A stretch of 6,474 nucleotides of DNA. Origin: Lentisphaeria bacterium UBA1784 (GTDB lineage Bacteria > Verrucomicrobiota > Lentisphaeria > Victivallales > Victivallaceae). Made by a program: the position numbers and the translations under genes. How positions within the stretch are numbered: position 1 is the first letter of the stretch; every line of letters begins with the position of its first letter. Location of the stretch: positions 1 to 6,474 of the forward strand of contig DCGG01000095.1 of assembly GCA_002315455.1 (NCBI GenBank), read 5' to 3'. The notes below the pieces were generated by a model. It was not told the origin of the DNA, did not search any database, and saw only the letters and a list, made by a program, of their open reading frames with translations. Shown piece by piece: positions 5,195 to 6,474 of the stretch.

Positions 5195-6247
5195 ATGGGC
5201 GAAGCATCCAACGTCTATTTCATCCCGCTGGCGGGAGAGGCCTCTGAAACAGAACTCTCCGGCGCCGGACGCCGCATTCTCGCAGCGCTGCTGGAACGGG
5301 AATCCGTCACCCTCGCTCCCGAAGTCCCGCTGAAGGTCCACTTCGGCGAAAAAGGCAACCGGACCTACCTCAAACCCGGAACCTACAACGGCATCATCGG
5401 TCTCCTCCGGGAAAAGGGCGTCAGTTCCGCATTCATGGAGACCAGCGTCCTCTACGGCGGCGAACGGTTCCGCCGGGAGAAGCACCTGAAACTGGCCGCG
5501 GATCACGGTTTCGACCAACTCCCCGTGATCATCGCCGACGGAGCCAACGGCGAAGAGGCCCGGGAGATCCCCATCGCTCTGAAACATTTCCGTAGCGCCA
5601 GCATTGCCGCCGCCCTCGCCGATGCCCCGCAGGTGCTGGTGGCGGCCCACTTCAAGGGGCACATGCTGGCAGGCTTCGGCGGAGCCATCAAGCAGCTTTC
5701 CATGGGCTTCGCCGCAAAGGGCGGGAAGATGGCCATGCACATGAGCGTGAAACCGAGGATCCGCCGCTGGATGTGCAAGGGATGCGGCCTCTGCGTCCGC
5801 CGGTGCCAGAACGGGGCTCTCCGCATGGACGGCGGCAAAGCCAGGATCAATGCCGCACGCTGTGTGGGTTGTGGCGCCTGCTTCTCCATCTGTCCTCACC
5901 ACGGAGTCTCCATCTTCTCCCTCGCGGGCCTCTGGAACGCCCTCATGGGCGGCCGTCCCTTCCGGGAGAAACTGGTGGAATACGCCTACGCATCCGCCCA
6001 CGGCAAGCCCCACATCTACGTCACCTTCGCCGTGAACATCACCCGGGGCTGCGACTGCGAACCCCTGCCCATGAAGCGGACCATCCCGGACATCGGGGTC
6101 TTCGCCTCCATGGACCCGGTGGCCATCGACAGCGCCTGCCTTGACGCGGCGGCAAAACTGGGAAAGAAGTTCCGGGGCCGGGAACAACTGGAATACGCCG
6201 AGAAGATCGGCCTCGGTTCCCGGGATTACAGGATCGTCACGCTGTAA
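5195..6247 (+). CDS. DUF362 protein with two [4Fe-4S] ferredoxin motifs
   Basis: A 350-residue soluble iron-sulfur protein. DUF362 sequence runs from the N-terminus (KVHFGEKGNRTYLKP, 47-61) through LAGFGGAIKQLSMGF (158-172). A bacterial-type two-cluster ferredoxin insert follows at about 190-237: C194-x2-C197-x2-C200-x3-C204 and C223-x2-C226-x2-C229-x3-C233-P. DUF362 then resumes, with CDC (286-288) and the strongly conserved DIGVFASMDPVAIDSACLD (299-317). All eight cluster ligands are present. The biochemical role of DUF362 is not established; electron transfer by the two clusters is the safe part. The gene lies 18 nt after trxA, with only a weak AGAGAA-type ribosome binding site, and ends before an intrinsic terminator, making it the last gene of the operon. 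It may donate electrons to the FTR-like protein (inference). Confidence 0.9.
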   Translation: MGEASNVYFIPLAGEASETELSGAGRRILAALLERESVTLAPEVPLKVHFGEKGNRTYLKPGTYNGIIGLLREKGVSSAFMETSVLYGGERFRREKHLKLAADHGFDQLPVIIADGANGEEAREIPIALKHFRSASIAAALADAPQVLVAAHFKGHMLAGFGGAIKQLSMGFAAKGGKMAMHMSVKPRIRRWMCKGCGLCVRRCQNGALRMDGGKARINAARCVGCGACFSICPHHGVSIFSLAGLWNALMGGRPFREKLVEYAYASAHGKPHIYVTFAVNITRGCDCEPLPMKRTIPDIGVFASMDPVAIDSACLDAAAKLGKKFRGREQLEYAEKIGLGSRDYRIVTL

Positions 6248-6276
6248 CAAGGTGCGTTCTGCCTGAAATCACACCG

Positions 6277-6312
6277 CTCCCGCGATGCTTCTGAAGTACC
6301 GCGGGAGTTTTT
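6277..6312 (+). terminator. rho-independent terminator of the FTR-like/trxA/DUF362 operon
   Basis: A perfect 8-bp GC-rich stem (CTCCCGCG / CGCGGGAG) encloses a 15-nt loop that can itself pair CTTC with GAAG. It is followed directly by TTTTTATT. It sits 30 nt after the DUF362 stop. Its T-tract overlaps the stop codon of the convergent permease gene. There is no matching T-tract for leftward transcripts, so it is most likely one-directional. Confidence 0.85.
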
Positions 6313-6474
6313 ATTCGTAGCGCAGCGCATCAATGGGGTCCAGTTGGGAGGCCTTCCAAGCGGGGTAGAATCCGAAAATGATCCCCACCGCCGCAGAGAC
6401 CGCCACCGCCATGACCACCACGTCCGGACTGGATTCGATGGGCCAGTTGAACTGGGCGTTGATGAGTAGCGCAG
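6311..6474 (-). CDS. MacB/FtsX-type ABC transporter permease, C-terminal end (partial)
   Basis: The last 53 codons of a leftward gene that runs off the right edge. The translation contains a hydrophobic stretch (VVVMAVAVSAAVGIIFGFYP) and ends KASQLDPIDALRYE. The combination of S..VGI.FG.YPA, KAS and DPI.ALR.E is the standard C-terminus of the MacB_PCD/FtsX permease family, whose members act in lipoprotein export, macrolide and peptide efflux, or cell-division signalling. Here it would be the final transmembrane helix and cytoplasmic tail. Whether an ATPase is fused or separate cannot be seen. The frame is open up to the window edge. Confidence 0.85.
   Translation of the reverse strand, partial: ALLINAQFNWPIESSPDVVVMAVAVSAAVGIIFGFYPAWKASQLDPIDALRYE

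Noticed and set aside
4847..6250. Long open frame on the minus strand (467 codons) across trxA and the DUF362 gene
   Set aside because: It is a mirror of well-supported genes, with the same biased composition and no domain.

Overview
This is a 6.5 kb stretch of gene-dense, GC-rich bacterial DNA that looks chromosomal. It has strong GGAGG-type ribosome binding sites, short intergenic gaps and no mobile elements, RNA genes or CRISPR. Every confident gene belongs to a recognisable family. The mix of a short ferredoxin:thioredoxin-reductase-like protein, a DUF362/ferredoxin protein and a stand-alone OppC-type permease would suit a strict or facultative anaerobe. A member of the PVC/Lentisphaerota group is one possibility, but that placement is inference from gene style only and cannot be settled from this window.

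Layout from left to right. (1) A thioredoxin-like gene with an unusual CSYC active site runs leftward (45-353); just past its stop is a possible start of another leftward gene. (2) A 235-bp divergent intergenic region (354-588) holds candidate promoters for both directions, a GC-rich leader hairpin and a perfect 12-bp palindrome. (3) A rightward run follows: ilvN (acetolactate synthase regulatory subunit), aroB (3-dehydroquinate synthase) and dprA (DNA-processing protein). aroB and dprA overlap by 4 nt. (4) A leftward OppC/DppC-type ABC permease (3296-4462) ends 2 nt from the end of dprA. (5) A 172-bp divergent intergenic region has candidate promoters facing both ways and a 17-bp inverted repeat just downstream of the rightward -10. 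(6) A tight rightward three-gene operon follows: a 75-aa FTR-like catalytic protein, a canonical WCGPC thioredoxin, and a DUF362 protein with two [4Fe-4S] ferredoxin motifs. It ends in a good intrinsic terminator. (7) The last 53 codons of a leftward MacB/FtsX-type ABC permease run off the right edge.

The most interesting unit is the FTR-like/thioredoxin/DUF362-ferredoxin operon. It can be read as a compact route for electrons from a low-potential [4Fe-4S] ferredoxin-like protein, through an FTR-type disulfide reductase, to thioredoxin, without NADPH or a flavin thioredoxin reductase. The parts are known families; the coupling to the DUF362 protein is a hypothesis. The remainder is ordinary housekeeping and transport.
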